DNA from: Pelagomonas calceolata
Lineage: Eukaryota > Sar > Pelagophyceae > Pelagomonadales > Pelagomonadaceae
Length of the DNA stretch: 64,000 nt
Direction: 5' to 3'
Assembly (NCBI GenBank): GCA_918797485.1
Contig: CAKKNE010000004.1
Location: 3,968,001-4,032,000 of the forward strand
Shown: one piece after another, positions 9,348 to 20,300 of the stretch
How positions within the stretch are numbered: position 1 is the first letter of the stretch
Layout: each line of letters begins with the position of its first letter
Made by a program: the position numbers and the translations under genes
Notes under the pieces: generated by a model
The model's database searches: none
What the model saw: only the letters and a program-made list of their open reading frames with translations
Told to the model about the DNA's origin: nothing

Positions 9348-10502
9348 ATGGCCGCCATGACGACCGGGAGCCAACCCAAGGTGCTGGTATTCGGCTACGG
9401 CTCGAACGGAGTCGCGCAGCTTAGAGCGCGCTGCGCAAATCCAACGTTAACGCTGCGGCCGGCGCGCCTGCCCGACCACGCGCGGGTCTTCTGCCTCCGG
9501 AGCCCGCGCTGGGGCCAAGGTGGCGTCGCGTCGCTGGCGCCGGCCCCGAACCAGCACTGCCTCGGCAGCGTCGCCGAGCTTTCAGTGAAGGAGAAGGAGC
9601 TGCTCGACAAGTTCGAGAAGCCGGCGTACCGGGACGTGACCGTAACCATAGAGGTGCGGGGCGACGACGGTGCTTACATCCAAAGGCAAGCCATAGCTTA
9701 CGTCGGCGGTAGTGGTGAAGACGCCTTCACGCTGCCCTTCACGACGCCGCCGTCCGAGGCGTACCTCGTGGCGATCCGGTCCCACCTTAGGGACCACTGG
9801 GACGACGTCGATCAGATCGACGTGCGCTGCGCGGCGCGCGGCGCCGTCGCCCAGTGGAGCTACCCGTACCAAAACCCGACGCGCCTGGACCTGGCGTCGC
9901 TCTGCGTCGAGGTCAACGCGCGGCGCACGGCGCCGTGGACGATGCCCGCCGCGATCCGGCCGCGCTGCACGGCGCTCGTGGAGGCCGGCCTGACTACGAC
10001 GGCGGAGGTCGCCGCGGCGCTCTGCGACCGGCGAAGCGCGTTTTCCGCCGTGGACTGGGACGACGACGGCCTCCGGGCGCTGGCGCAGGTGCCGCTGCAC
10101 CGCGTTTTTGTCTACGGGAGTTTGTTGACGGGCCTGCACAACGCCGGCCGTCTCGCGGGAGCGCGCCTTCTCGGCACCGCGACGACGTTTGATGAATACG
10201 CGCTCCGGTCGGCGGGCGCCTACCCCTACGCCGTCGACGGCGCGGACGCGCCGGGCCTCTCCACCACCCCACTCGCCGGCGAGCTCTACGTCTGCTCGAC
10301 GGACCAGCTCGACCGCCTGGACGCGCTCGAGGACCACCCTTCTTATTATCAGAGAAGACGCGTACGGCTTCGGGGCGACGACGCCGAGGCCTGGATGTAT
10401 GTGCTGCGCGACGCCGGCGCGCTCGCAGAAATCCGGGCGCGGCCCGACGCCTACGCCGACGCGGCGGGCGACTGGCGCGCGTTTTTGGAGAGAAATAATT
10501 AG
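9348..10502 (+). CDS. Double gamma-glutamylcyclotransferase-like protein
   Basis: 384 aa, no intron. Two GGCT/AIG2-like beta-barrel modules are visible. The first opens with VLVFGYGSNGVAQLRARC and contains CLGSVAELSVKEKELLDKFE, like the glycine-loop and acidic part of ChaC/GGCT. The second opens with VFVYGSLLTGLHNAGRL and contains GELYVCSTDQLDRLDALEDHPSYYQRRRV, the pattern of gamma-glutamylamine cyclotransferases including the Glu before HP. The family releases 5-oxoproline from gamma-glutamyl amino acids, amines or glutathione, so a role in glutathione or peptide turnover is plausible. The two modules differ enough to have separate substrates. The ATG at 9348 is the first in frame; upstream sequence stays open only from a TTG. 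Confidence 0.8.
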   Translation: MAAMTTGSQPKVLVFGYGSNGVAQLRARCANPTLTLRPARLPDHARVFCLRSPRWGQGGVASLAPAPNQHCLGSVAELSVKEKELLDKFEKPAYRDVTVTIEVRGDDGAYIQRQAIAYVGGSGEDAFTLPFTTPPSEAYLVAIRSHLRDHWDDVDQIDVRCAARGAVAQWSYPYQNPTRLDLASLCVEVNARRTAPWTMPAAIRPRCTALVEAGLTTTAEVAAALCDRRSAFSAVDWDDDGLRALAQVPLHRVFVYGSLLTGLHNAGRLAGARLLGTATTFDEYALRSAGAYPYAVDGADAPGLSTTPLAGELYVCSTDQLDRLDALEDHPSYYQRRRVRLRGDDAEAWMYVLRDAGALAEIRARPDAYADAAGDWRAFLERNN

Positions 10503-10513
10503 ACTTGTGTTAT

Positions 10514-10894
10514 TTACAGACGCGTGAGCGCGACGTTGTCCCTGTACTCCTCTCGAGCACTTTCGTCGCGGAGGATCGATGTGCGGACGACGTCGCCGAG
10601 GATGGCGCGGAGCCGATCGGCCGAGAGGGCTCCGCTCTCCGACATGGACGCAAGCGCGGCGGCCCGGAAGCGCTCGGACTCCATGAAGTTGAGAAACCGC
10701 GAGTCGCTCTCCCACGTCTCCTCGAGGAATTCGCGGAACACCGCGGATGCGATAGCGGCGTCGGGCGCGGGCAGCGACGCCTCGAAGCGCGCCGCGCGGG
10801 CTGCCAAATTAGGCGTGCCGACGAACAGGAGCATGTCGAGGCGGCCCGGCCGCACGACGGCGGAGTCAAAGGCTGCCAATCTGTTGGTTGCGAG
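10514..10894 (-). pseudogene. Extra copy of the AAA ATPase last exon
   Basis: Encodes ATNRLAAFDSAVVRPGRLDM through NVALTRL-stop, very like exon 4 of the AAA gene 500 bp upstream (11399-11773), with scattered substitutions and an intact frame. No AG acceptor sits at the homologous junction (…CCACTCGCAACC) and no other AAA exon accompanies it, so it is read as a relic of tandem duplication. Use as an alternative terminal exon is possible but not supported. Confidence 0.6.
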
Positions 10895-11398
10895 TGGGTT
10901 GATATGGATGACGCCGCGTTGCTCGCGGCCGTTCACGACGTGTGGCGTTGGAAGGGATCGCGAGGAGATGTTTGGAAAACGAAGCGAGCCAATAAAATAG
11001 GCCTATCCTTAGGCCGCGCTCGAGTTCGTTGCGTTCGACCTCGCCGTCACCGTTGCAATATAATAAACCCCACACCGAATCTCCATCAATACGCCGCTCC
11101 GGCGGGACGACTCTATTGACACTAGGCCGACGGCGAGCGGGCAAGTGGCAGCGTTGATTTACCTTCAAATGAACGCCGTCGACGCGACTTTGTACGCCGC
11201 ATTATTGCTTGATGGCGTGGAGGTGCTTGCACGACTCACAGCACCGCTCCGACGCCAAGCTCTTCGAGGACGTCGCGGCGCTGGGGAAGTAGACGGGCTC
11301 CTCGTCTCTCTCTAGCAAGTAACTACGTGATACTGTGATCTACACCGACCGGGGTAAAAGAAACAACAGGGCGTGACGACTGTATATACTTGCTAAGA
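10895..11398. other. Relic-bearing spacer, about 500 bp
   Basis: On the minus strand around 11000-11110 an EF-hand-like loop is readable (CNGDGEVERNELERGL) without a full gene. On the plus strand 11250-11294 reads HRSDAKLFEDVAALGK-stop after a CACAG, preceded by intron-like sequence with GCTTGATGGCGTGG. These look like decayed ends of genes or exons; I cannot assemble a gene. Confidence 0.35.
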
Positions 11399-13863
11399 TT
11401 ACAAACGCGTAAGCGCGACGTTGTCGCAGTACTCCTCTCTGGCACTTTCGTCGCGGAGGATGGAGGTCCGGACTACGTCACTGAGGACGGCGCGGAGGCA
11501 GTCGGTTTTCAGAGGACCGTCTGCGAGCGACGCAAGCGCCGCGGCCCGGAAGCGTTCGCTCTCCATATAATTCAAGAAGCGACTGTCGCTTTCCCAGGTA
11601 TCCTCGAGAAATTCGCGGAACGTCGCGGCCGCGGCCGCGTCGGGCCCAGGCAGCGACATCTCAAAGCGCGCCGCGCGAGCGGCGACGTTCGGCGTACCCA
11701 CGAAGAGCAGCATGTCGAGGCGGCCCGGCCTTACCACGGCGCTATCGAACGCCGCGAGTCGGTTCGTCGCGACCTGTGTGGAAATCAACCAGTGCGTCGG
11801 GTGCCAACGCGGCCGTCCTGGCTCGGTCGAGCGATGAGGAACCGGCACCGCCTCGCCATCGAGCAGGCGTCGCGTCGATGGCGTGGAGGATGATGCGATG
11901 ATTCAGCACGAACGTGCCGTAAAATTTTGATTTCCACACAGGTCGCGACGAGAAAGATGCTCCGCTCCGCCCGTCGCAGATCGTTCAGCCGCGTCAGCAT
12001 CGCCGTCGTTAATATGCGCGACTCCATACCTAGGCCTGGCGTCGTCCTGTCGAGGCAGAACTCTTCAATTTCGTCGAAGAGAATCACACAGTCTCTCAGT
12101 CGCTCCAGGCGATCGAAGACGTAGGCCATGCGCGACGCGATGTTCGCGAGACCGTCTTCGAGGAACACGGCCGTGTCGATTACAACGAAGCCGTAGCCGA
12201 GTGCCGCGGCGACGCTTTCAGCGGTCGTGGTTTTCGCCGTGCCAGGTGGACCGAACAACACCGCGCTATAGGCTGTCGGCGAGAGCGACCCGCTCTGCGT
12301 ACGTGGTTCGATGATGCGAGACCGTAAAATGTCCTTGAGCGAGTCGCTCGCCTGTATGGACACCGACGAGTGAGTGTCGGCCGCGCGTCAACGGCGTCGA
12401 AGGACCTTGAAGACACAGACAACATGCCATGTCCGAATCCAAGAGCCCTTCGAACACCGTCGCGTCGGGGGCCTTGCCCTCGCGCCCGCCGAACTCCGCG
12501 AGGATCCTTTTGTTCAGCAGGTCTCCCACGACCTTGGACGCGGCACCCGCGCACTGGAGCGCCTGCGCCGTCGACCACGCGAGCGGCGCGCCCGAGCCCT
12601 CCTCGAGGTGGTCGCTCCGCCAGCCGCCGCCGCCGCGGTCCTGCCGCTCGAGCCAGGCGCAGGTCCGCTCGATCTTCGCCACGTGCGGCCGGAACGCCGC
12701 GCGCGGCAGCGGCAGCGCCAAAACCGTCGCGAGCGCGTCGGGGCTGAAAACGAAAGCGTTGCCAACGTCCTGTGTGCACGACCGCGCGTCGCGTCGACGA
12801 ATGTTGCATGGAGAAGGCCCCTCACTGGACGCCATGTCGTACGAAGGACCGTCGCGACCGCACGAATATTTTTTGGCCCGGAGCCCATGTTCCGTCGTCG
12901 CCTGTGCGTAAATCAACCTGTGGAAAGCGTCGCGACAATTTGATTTATGCACTGGTCCTCGCGCTGCGCCCCGAAGAAGACGTCGAGCGCGCGCGCGCAG
13001 AGCTTGAGGTTCGGCGCCTCGATGCCGTCTCTATCTCCATCGCCGTCGCAGCGGACTTCGTCGCGCGTCGCGAACGCATTGATTTGATCCCTAGCGGCGC
13101 CCACGGACGCGTACGTCGCGAGCGAATACGCGACGCGTGTCGCGTCGGCCGGCTCGCCCATCGAGTCGTAGGCCAGCTGGCGGCAGAGTTCGTCCCGTGC
13201 CACCTGAAACGATCTTTTCAGCGCGAACGCCATGGCCATTGAATCGATGCCAAGGAATTCCACTAAATCCGCGTCGGCGACGTCGAGCAGCGCCCGCGTG
13301 AGCCAGTACGTCAGGTAGCTCGACAGCTTCTGCCGCCTCCAGTCGCGAAGGTGCGGCCGGCAGGCCAGCAGCGCCTCGACGGCGCCCGCCAATCGGTCCG
13401 TGCACGGCGGTCCCACTGCGGCGCGCGCCAGAGCCGAGACCACCAGCGGCGCCTGCAGCAGGTCGTCGGTCCGCCAGGGCGCCTCCGCTAATGCTTTCGT
13501 CACCGCTGGAAATTCGTCCAGCGCGTCGGCGTCCAATAAAGCACCAATGCAGATGGCGCTGCTCGTCACGGAGTAATTGCGCGTCACGCCGGGCTCCAGC
13601 GCGAACGACTTGAGCTCCGTGTCGAAGAAGCCCCGCAGTTTCGGCACCACTCCATCGTCCAACGCCGCGAGCCGCCGCTCCAGCGACGCCAGGTCGTCGA
13701 ACGAATCAAGAGCAGCGGCTGCAGCGTCGTCGTGCGCGTGGCGAACTGGCAAACGGTTTGCACCCAAAGGCTGTGTCGCACTGCTGCGCGGCGCGATGAG
13801 GCCGGTGGCGGTGCTGGTGAGCAGGCCAGCGATTACTGCGCGAAGAACACGTGCTCCCAGCAT
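11399..13863 (-). CDS. AAA ATPase with alpha-helical N-terminal region (four exons)
   Basis: Exons are about 12937-13863 (3' limit uncertain), 12428-12769, 11950-12351 and 11399-11773; about 680 aa. The AAA module lies in exons 3-4: Walker A FGPPGTAKTTT, Walker B CVILFDEIEEF, sensor/second region FLVATNRLAAFDSAVVRPGRLDM. The GK is written AK, so the Walker A glycine is replaced but the lysine is kept. The N-terminus is hydrophobic with RAVIAGLLTSTATGLIAP, compatible with organelle targeting. The middle (about 60-420) is helical and Ala/Leu-rich with no family I can name. Intron 3 is introner element B. Intron 2 uses a GC donor (GACATG-GCATGTTG) if frame is kept. The first splice is unsettled. 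Confidence 0.75.
11774..11941 (-). mobile_element. Introner element B (168 bp) forming AAA intron 3
   Basis: Perfect terminal inverted repeats CTGTGTGGAAATCAA / TTGATTTCCACACAG and a perfect 8-bp target duplication GTCGCGAC (11766-11773 and 11942-11949). Splicing from the GT of one copy to the terminal CAG restores ATC TTT CTC GTC GCG ACG AAC (IFLVATN), the conserved AAA sensor strand. This is the clearest insertion in the window. Confidence 0.95.
12902..12954. mobile_element. Candidate 53-bp minimal introner remnant
   Basis: Begins CTGTGCGTAAATCAA and ends TTGATTTATGCACTG, inverted like the introner ends. Flanks are GTCGTCGC (12894-12901) and GTCCTCGC (12955-12962), 7 of 8 identical. It lies at the exon 1/intron 1 border of the AAA gene and makes that junction ambiguous. 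Confidence 0.55.
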
Positions 13864-14352
13864 GTTGCCTCTGGTGCTGCTGCTGCAAAAATGGTTGCCA
13901 ATGCGCAGCAGTTTTAAATTGCAACTACCCCACCGCTTCCTACCCTCTTGTCCGCTTCCACTCCAGCGTTTGGACGTTATGCAGCTGGTGAATTTACTGC
14001 GAGTAATGTGATGCTGCTCACGAGTTAGGCCAAAGTGCGGGTTAACAAGCGCCGGACCAGACGCGTGCCTGGGGCCTGCCAGGCTGTCGCCGGCCGAAAG
14101 ATGCAGTGGTGCTCCTCGAATCTGGCAGAAAACTCACTAGGCTCGGGGGCAGCCCAAAATCGTGCAGCGCGCGACCAATTGGTGGCTGCCCACCGGCCAG
14201 GTGCTCCGCACCGGTACCAGGCATCAGTGGTGCTCCACCGTCGGGCGAACGAGTGTAGGCGCACGAACCTGCAGCTGCCCGCACCGCACCAGGGCACACA
14301 AACAAAAAGCCTTGGGCAGCGGACAGCTCCAGACCACTCGTAAGCGGCCAGG
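13864..14352. promoter_or_regulatory. Divergent intergenic region, 489 bp
   Basis: Holds the 5' regions of the AAA gene (minus) and the CFAP46-like gene (plus). It has CAG/CTG-rich stretches. There is no 24-nt motif and no RNA gene that I can see. Confidence 0.4.
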
Positions 14353-17300
14353 ATGCTCCACCGCACGCTGCGCCACGACTTCGCCGAGTCGGAAGGACTG
14401 GTAGACAACTCGCGGAACTTGGATCCGATCGTCAGGCGGGAACAGCGCCAGAAGGCCGCGGAGCTATGTAGGACGACGTGGGCGAAGCTCCAAAAAGCAA
14501 GGGAGCAGGCCATGTTAAAGTCGGGGCACACGAGCAACTTCGGCCTCAACTCCGGCGAGTTATTAGTATTAGCAGCAGAATGCTGCGCGAAGAACGGGCT
14601 CTTTGATGATGCTAGAGACTGCGCCGAGGAATTTTTTGTGGACGACTGCGCGACTTCTCAAGGGTCCCAGGATCAGTTTTTGTGTCGCGCGAAGTTCGTG
14701 CAGGCCCAGGTCGAGTGTAACAATGCGAAACCTCTACAAGGCGCCGACGGCGTCAGAAGGAGGCGCCTCGCGTGGGGTTATGTGTTAGATGCATTGAAAA
14801 TTGCCACCGACGAGTTAAACAGACCGAGGTACGACTTTCTGGTCTACAATGCTGCTGTTGTATTATGGGACATTATTTATCCTCTACTAAGGGACGGCGC
14901 GGCGCGCTACGCCGTCATGCCGCTGCAGACTTTATGTGATGCGTTGGAGGAGGTCGACGACCAAAAGGATCTGGACTTAAGAGTAAGGTATCAAAGAGCA
15001 TTGGGGCTGTGCTACGACGACGCCGAGGAGGCATCCCTCGCGGGGCAGTGCCTCACGAAGGCGAAGGAACTCGCGCAACGACGATGTACGATAGCCCAGG
15101 AGGAAGTCGACGCGTCGACCACTTCGTTAGAAGAGGCCTCCCAAGCTCTAGAAGCGGCTAAAAATGAGAGACTCGCGCTGGACAACGAGGACGAGGACGA
15201 AGTAGTGGTAGAGGACGCGCCCGCGCCCGCGCCCGCGCCGGGCGACGTCCCGGAGGACGACGCGACGACGGCGACGGAGGCCACCCTAGATACGGCGCAG
15301 CGCGACAGTATGGCCGAGTACGAAGCGCGCGAGAAGCGCAAGTCCGACCTCGAGGACGCGCGCAAGGCGAAGCGCGAGAACGCGCTCGCGAAAGCCGACG
15401 CCGCGGTCCTCAGAGCGGAACAAGCGCGGAGCGACGCCGAGGTGCGCCAGACCAAAGCCATGGAAGTGACGAAGGTCGAGCGGACGAAATTGGAGGACGT
15501 GTTAGTGCACTGCGTTCACGTGGGGGTCGACGTGAAGTCGGACGTCGACGGTGACATGCGCGCGAAATCATTGGTGGACATTCAGGGCGTGAAGTCGGCT
15601 CTAGGCACGGCGTCGCCCAAAGATTCGTTGGCATCGTTGGTCACAATCCTAGGCGAGCTCGGCGTCGAGGCTCCTGGTAGTACACCTGTACCTTCGGACA
15701 ACGAGGAGGAGGAAGAACCAGAAAAGGCCACTTTGGCCACGGAAGCCGCCGAGGGCGTCGCCGACGCCGGCCGCTGCGCGTTGCGCGTCGCGGACTTTAG
15801 CGACGAGGGCGCCGACTTCTCGAAGAGCGAATGCGTAGCCTTGGCGCGCCGATGCGCGTTACGAGCAGGCCACGCCAAGGACGCGCCGCCCCACGCGCGC
15901 ATGAAGCTGGATTTGCTCAAATGTTTATTGACAGCTAGAGAACTCGACGACCAGGCGTGCGTACCTCTAGCTTCCGTGAAATCTGGCGGCGAGAAGCGCA
16001 AACCTCTCAAGGAGGACGCCACAGCCGCGCAGAGGGAAGCCGCGGAGGCCGCGGATCGCAAGCTCGAAGCTGCGAGAAGGGAGAAGCTGCGCGGGAGAGA
16101 AGTGGATGCGGCGAGACTAGCGAGAAGGGTCGAGGCCCTGAAGCTCCTAGATAGGACATTGTTAGCTGCAAAAAGACTGGATGCGGCAGACGTCATCGAA
16201 GAGGGCTGCGTCGCCGCGTGGAACATCGGGCTGCCGCTGCTGGAACCGCATCTACGAAAGCACGTGCACCGCACGTTCTCGCTGGCTTCGTCCCTACTCG
16301 AAACGTACCAGTCTCCATTAGTTGAACTAAGGTCGAAGCTCCACTTCGAGGTGGCGCGCTGCGAATTAGCCATGGATTACATCGCCAAGGCCGCCGCGGA
16401 GGTCGAGAAGAGCCTGGGCACGGACTACGGCGCCATCGACGACGAGCTGGTGCAGAAGAAGCTCCCGGAGGAGGCCTGGGAGGAGGGCGACCCGACCGAG
16501 GAAGCGGACGAGCCGGACGAGGTCCAGGTGGCCGACGCCGATCCGTCGCGCGAAGCGCATTATCAACTGAGGCCTCTAGATCGGTTCGTCGCGCCGCTCG
16601 GGCACCGCTTGGAGCTGAGGAGCAACATCTACAAGGAGCCCGACACTATTGAAGATAAAGCTATGTTACTGATGGACCACGCGTTGGATGCGCACGACCC
16701 TAGACTACAGAGGAGGATGCTCAGCCAGGTCGCCGACCTGCTGCTGAGCGCCGAGGATTCGTCTACGGAACCGCCTCCCCCCGTCGTAGGCTGGGCCGCC
16801 GCCTTCGCGGAGCTCGCGAACGACTCTAGTGAGATGGTAGATGTCGAGGGCGAGGAGGTCCCGGGACCGGCCTGGGGCGCGCCGAGGAGCGCCTTGTCAT
16901 ACGCGTCCGCCGAGGCCGACGGTTCGACGGAAGAGCCTTCACAAACACCGGGTGAGAACAAGATGAAAAGGGCTGCCTTGTGGGCGCAGCTCCTACAAAT
17001 CGCGTGGGAGAAGCATCGCGCCACCTCTCGCGAGTTATGTCAGCAGGCTGCTGCGTTGGTTTTGAGGGACGCCTGGCCCCTGGACACGCATCGGTTGTAC
17101 GTCATCCAGCAGGTCGAGGCCCAATACGCGTTAGCTGAGAGCTACGTTGATGAGCTCACAGAAGTGGCTACAGCGACGGCGCGCCACGCGGCAGATGATA
17201 AAACAGCGCAAGCGCCGCCGGCGTGGCTCGCGCTTGGTGTAGATGCCAACAAAGTGGACGCTCTCAAAACTGACGAAGACGAGGAGGACGACGAGGACGA

Positions 17301-20300
17301 CGATGATGAAGAGGAGGACGAGGACGAGGACGACGCCCCCGTAAAAAAGAAGGTATCCGTCGTGCACCGAGAGGCGCCGCAAAGATTAAACGCGTTGAAG
17401 CGATTGGTGCTGGGTGCGCTGATCGGTGGCATCAAGCGCGCGGAGCGGCTGGGTATTGATTCTTTGTGTCGGAACGGTGTCGCGCGATTGTGGAACCTGC
17501 ACATGCACATCCTCCAATCGAAGCAGTACGACTGTCTACTCGAGGAGGTCGTCGGCGCGCTGGAGCAGGGTCGGGAGGTCCTGGAGCGTATTGGTAGTAA
17601 GGATGCGCTGCTCGGCGCGCAGCTTTCCGAACTCATCGCGCGGTGCTATGTACAACAAGGGAAGAAGGACCCCGCTGCTTCTTTATGCGCCCAAGCGGCG
17701 TCGGCCTACGGTCTGGAATCACCCTTGATCGTCAAGAATTTGGTCGAGCTCCATGCTTTGCTCAAGGACGCGGCGCCTTCACCACCGTCGCAAGGCGCGC
17801 CTTCGTCGCCTAGAGCAAACACGGAGAGGATTGAGCGTACTGGTGTGGATGATTTAGCCTTAACTGCGGAAAGGGCGGCCTGCTTCTTTGATGTGCTAAC
17901 GCGCCTCGAGAAGTTAAGTCGACTCGCGAAGGGTGATGATGTAACGGGCCTGGGCGGGGCCCGCGAATTGCTCGAAGAATCTTTAAAGAAGGACGCCAAG
18001 GCCGCTGCTACGAGAAGGAGCGCCGCGGACAAGGCGAGAAAGGCCGCGGAACGGCAGGCCTGCCCTCCCTCAGACCACGACCTGTGTCGGTTGGCCCTGG
18101 GCGACGCTTCTCGGGAGCAGGACGCCGACGCGTTGATACTCAGAGTAGAATTATTCGCGCGCATCGCGGAGCAAGCTTTAAGACTTGATCATACCGATGA
18201 GGTGCATCGTAATGTCGCAAATGCCATCGCGCTCCTCCCGCCGCCCCCGAGACCCGCCGCCACGAAAGATGATATTAAAGCACACGACGAGTCCGAGTCA
18301 CGGTGCGTCAAGGCAGATGCTACACAAGAAACTCCTTTCGACGCAGCCAACACGCCGAGTAAAGCGTGGCGCTGGGGTTCCGTGGCGGAGCTGGCCCGGG
18401 GCGGTGCCATCCAAGAACAGGTGGCGCCGGGCCAGGACAAGTCCACCCAGGACAACCTGTATGCTGCTGCATTATCTCATTTCGTGCGCGCCGCGCGCCA
18501 CGCCGTTGCTGCTCAAAGCTATCCCGAATTGGTGGTGCGGAGCGCGGAAGCGATGTGGAACTGCTCGCTTCACTTATCTGGTTCGAGTGTTTCTAGAAGG
18601 TTGGCGCGATCGTCTCTTAGATGTATCTTGGCTTGTATGAGGGAATCGGGCATCGTCACAGCGGCTTCGTTGCAGGTCGAGGCGAACCTCCTAGGCTTGC
18701 TCCTGGAGTGCTTCACGGACGACGGCCACTTCCAGGCGGGCCTATCCTACGTCGATCGAGCTTTGAAAGATCTGAACGCGAGGGAGACAGGTGAGGACGA
18801 CTCGAAGCCCGCAGAAAAAGTTTTGAGGAGGGTCATGCTGGAAGGGAGAGTCAAGTTCCTGTCTCGGTTAGGAAGAAGCTCGGGCGCGGGCCTCAAAGTC
18901 GAGGGCGACGCCGCGGCCAAGGCCAACGTCTGGGCGACGCTGGCGCGGACGGCGGCGAACCCCGTGCAGCAACTATCAGCCTATCAAAAATGTTTGGACT
19001 GTGTGAATGGTCGATTCGAACGGGTCGAATACTTGGTAGAGCTGGCGGAGTGGCTCGTGGCGCAAAGAGCATCAAAAAACGACGCTCAAACATCATTGGA
19101 GACTGCTGTCGATTTGCTGCTGGAGGTCGAGGGAACTGCGCCCCCACTGTCACATGGGACACAAACAGGATCGCAGTACGGCTCCCACATCTCCGGCACG
19201 ACGACCCGAAAGACGACGACGCGCGCGTCACAGTCGAGTCGTCCGGGCACCGGCCACTCGCAGCGATCAAAGACGTCGCGGAGCGGCACGAGCGTGCACT
19301 CCGGGTCCTCCGCTGGTGGTGTTAATCGTATGCCCGGCGCCCCGAAGCATCTGGGCGCGACGCACTACGAGTTACTCGTAAGGGCGCTCGCGATGCTCGG
19401 CGAGCTCGCCACAAATTTCAACGATCGAAGGAGGTACTTGTTATTAGGAGCCCACTACGCCACTTCGTTATATAACCTCCATGTCCGAAGCGCGAACTCC
19501 GTCGCGCACAAGGAACATAAAGACGCGGCGCGGGCCGCGCGGAAGGCCGGCGAAGAGTATGCAATGCCGGAGGGGCCCAAGTTTTCTGGTGTCGAGTCGT
19601 TATGTGATTGGGCCTCTCTCGAGATATCAAGTGACCTCCTCGACCACTGCCGCCGGGCGCAGCACCAGAAGCGCCAAGCTAGAAACGTTTTGTCTCAAAA
19701 GACATGCCACAAAGTGCCCCTCACGGCCCACCACCTCTGTGCTCTGAGTGACGGCCTGTGCGACCTGGGCTACACGGCCCAAGCGTTAGCACCCACCGTG
19801 TGTTTACAATTAGTTGGTTACCTCGCGACGACCCACGAATCAACACCGGCCTTGGCCGTGTTAGGTGGTTGTAGACGCGCTCGATTGCTGCTGGAGTTGG
19901 GAGCCACACAAGCAGCTTTGAAGCAGCTCCGAGCGTTGGGTGGCCTGGGCTTAACATCGAAGAACGAAGCCGAGGCCCCCGACGCGACCGACGTCGAAAG
20001 ACTGCTCGAGCAGCGCAAGACGACGGAACCGGTCAAGAAGCCGGAGGCTACCGAGTGGAAAGTGAGAGGATTGGAAACAAGACATATCTGGTGCGCCATT
20101 GCCTCGGAATGTGTAAGTCTAGAGCAGCCCGCGGCCGCCGCGACGTACCTAGCGGGCGCGTACAAGCACAACGACGCGTTCGACGATCGGAAGGGGGCCG
20201 GGCGGTGTGCGGAAGTTGCCGCACACATAGCGTATCAAAAAGGCGAGTTCAAGGAAGCTGTGATGCTGGTGATGGCGGCGCAGCACGCCGTTGGGAAAAC

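Noticed and set aside
9582-10715. 377-codon minus frame over the GGCT gene
   Set aside because: Antisense shadow of GGCT. Its start lies in the duplicated AAA exon and the sequence has no recognisable domain.
17280-17340. Acidic-codon repeat (GAC/GAG run) as a microsatellite insertion
   Set aside because: It is in frame in the CFAP46-like gene and encodes a normal acidic linker.
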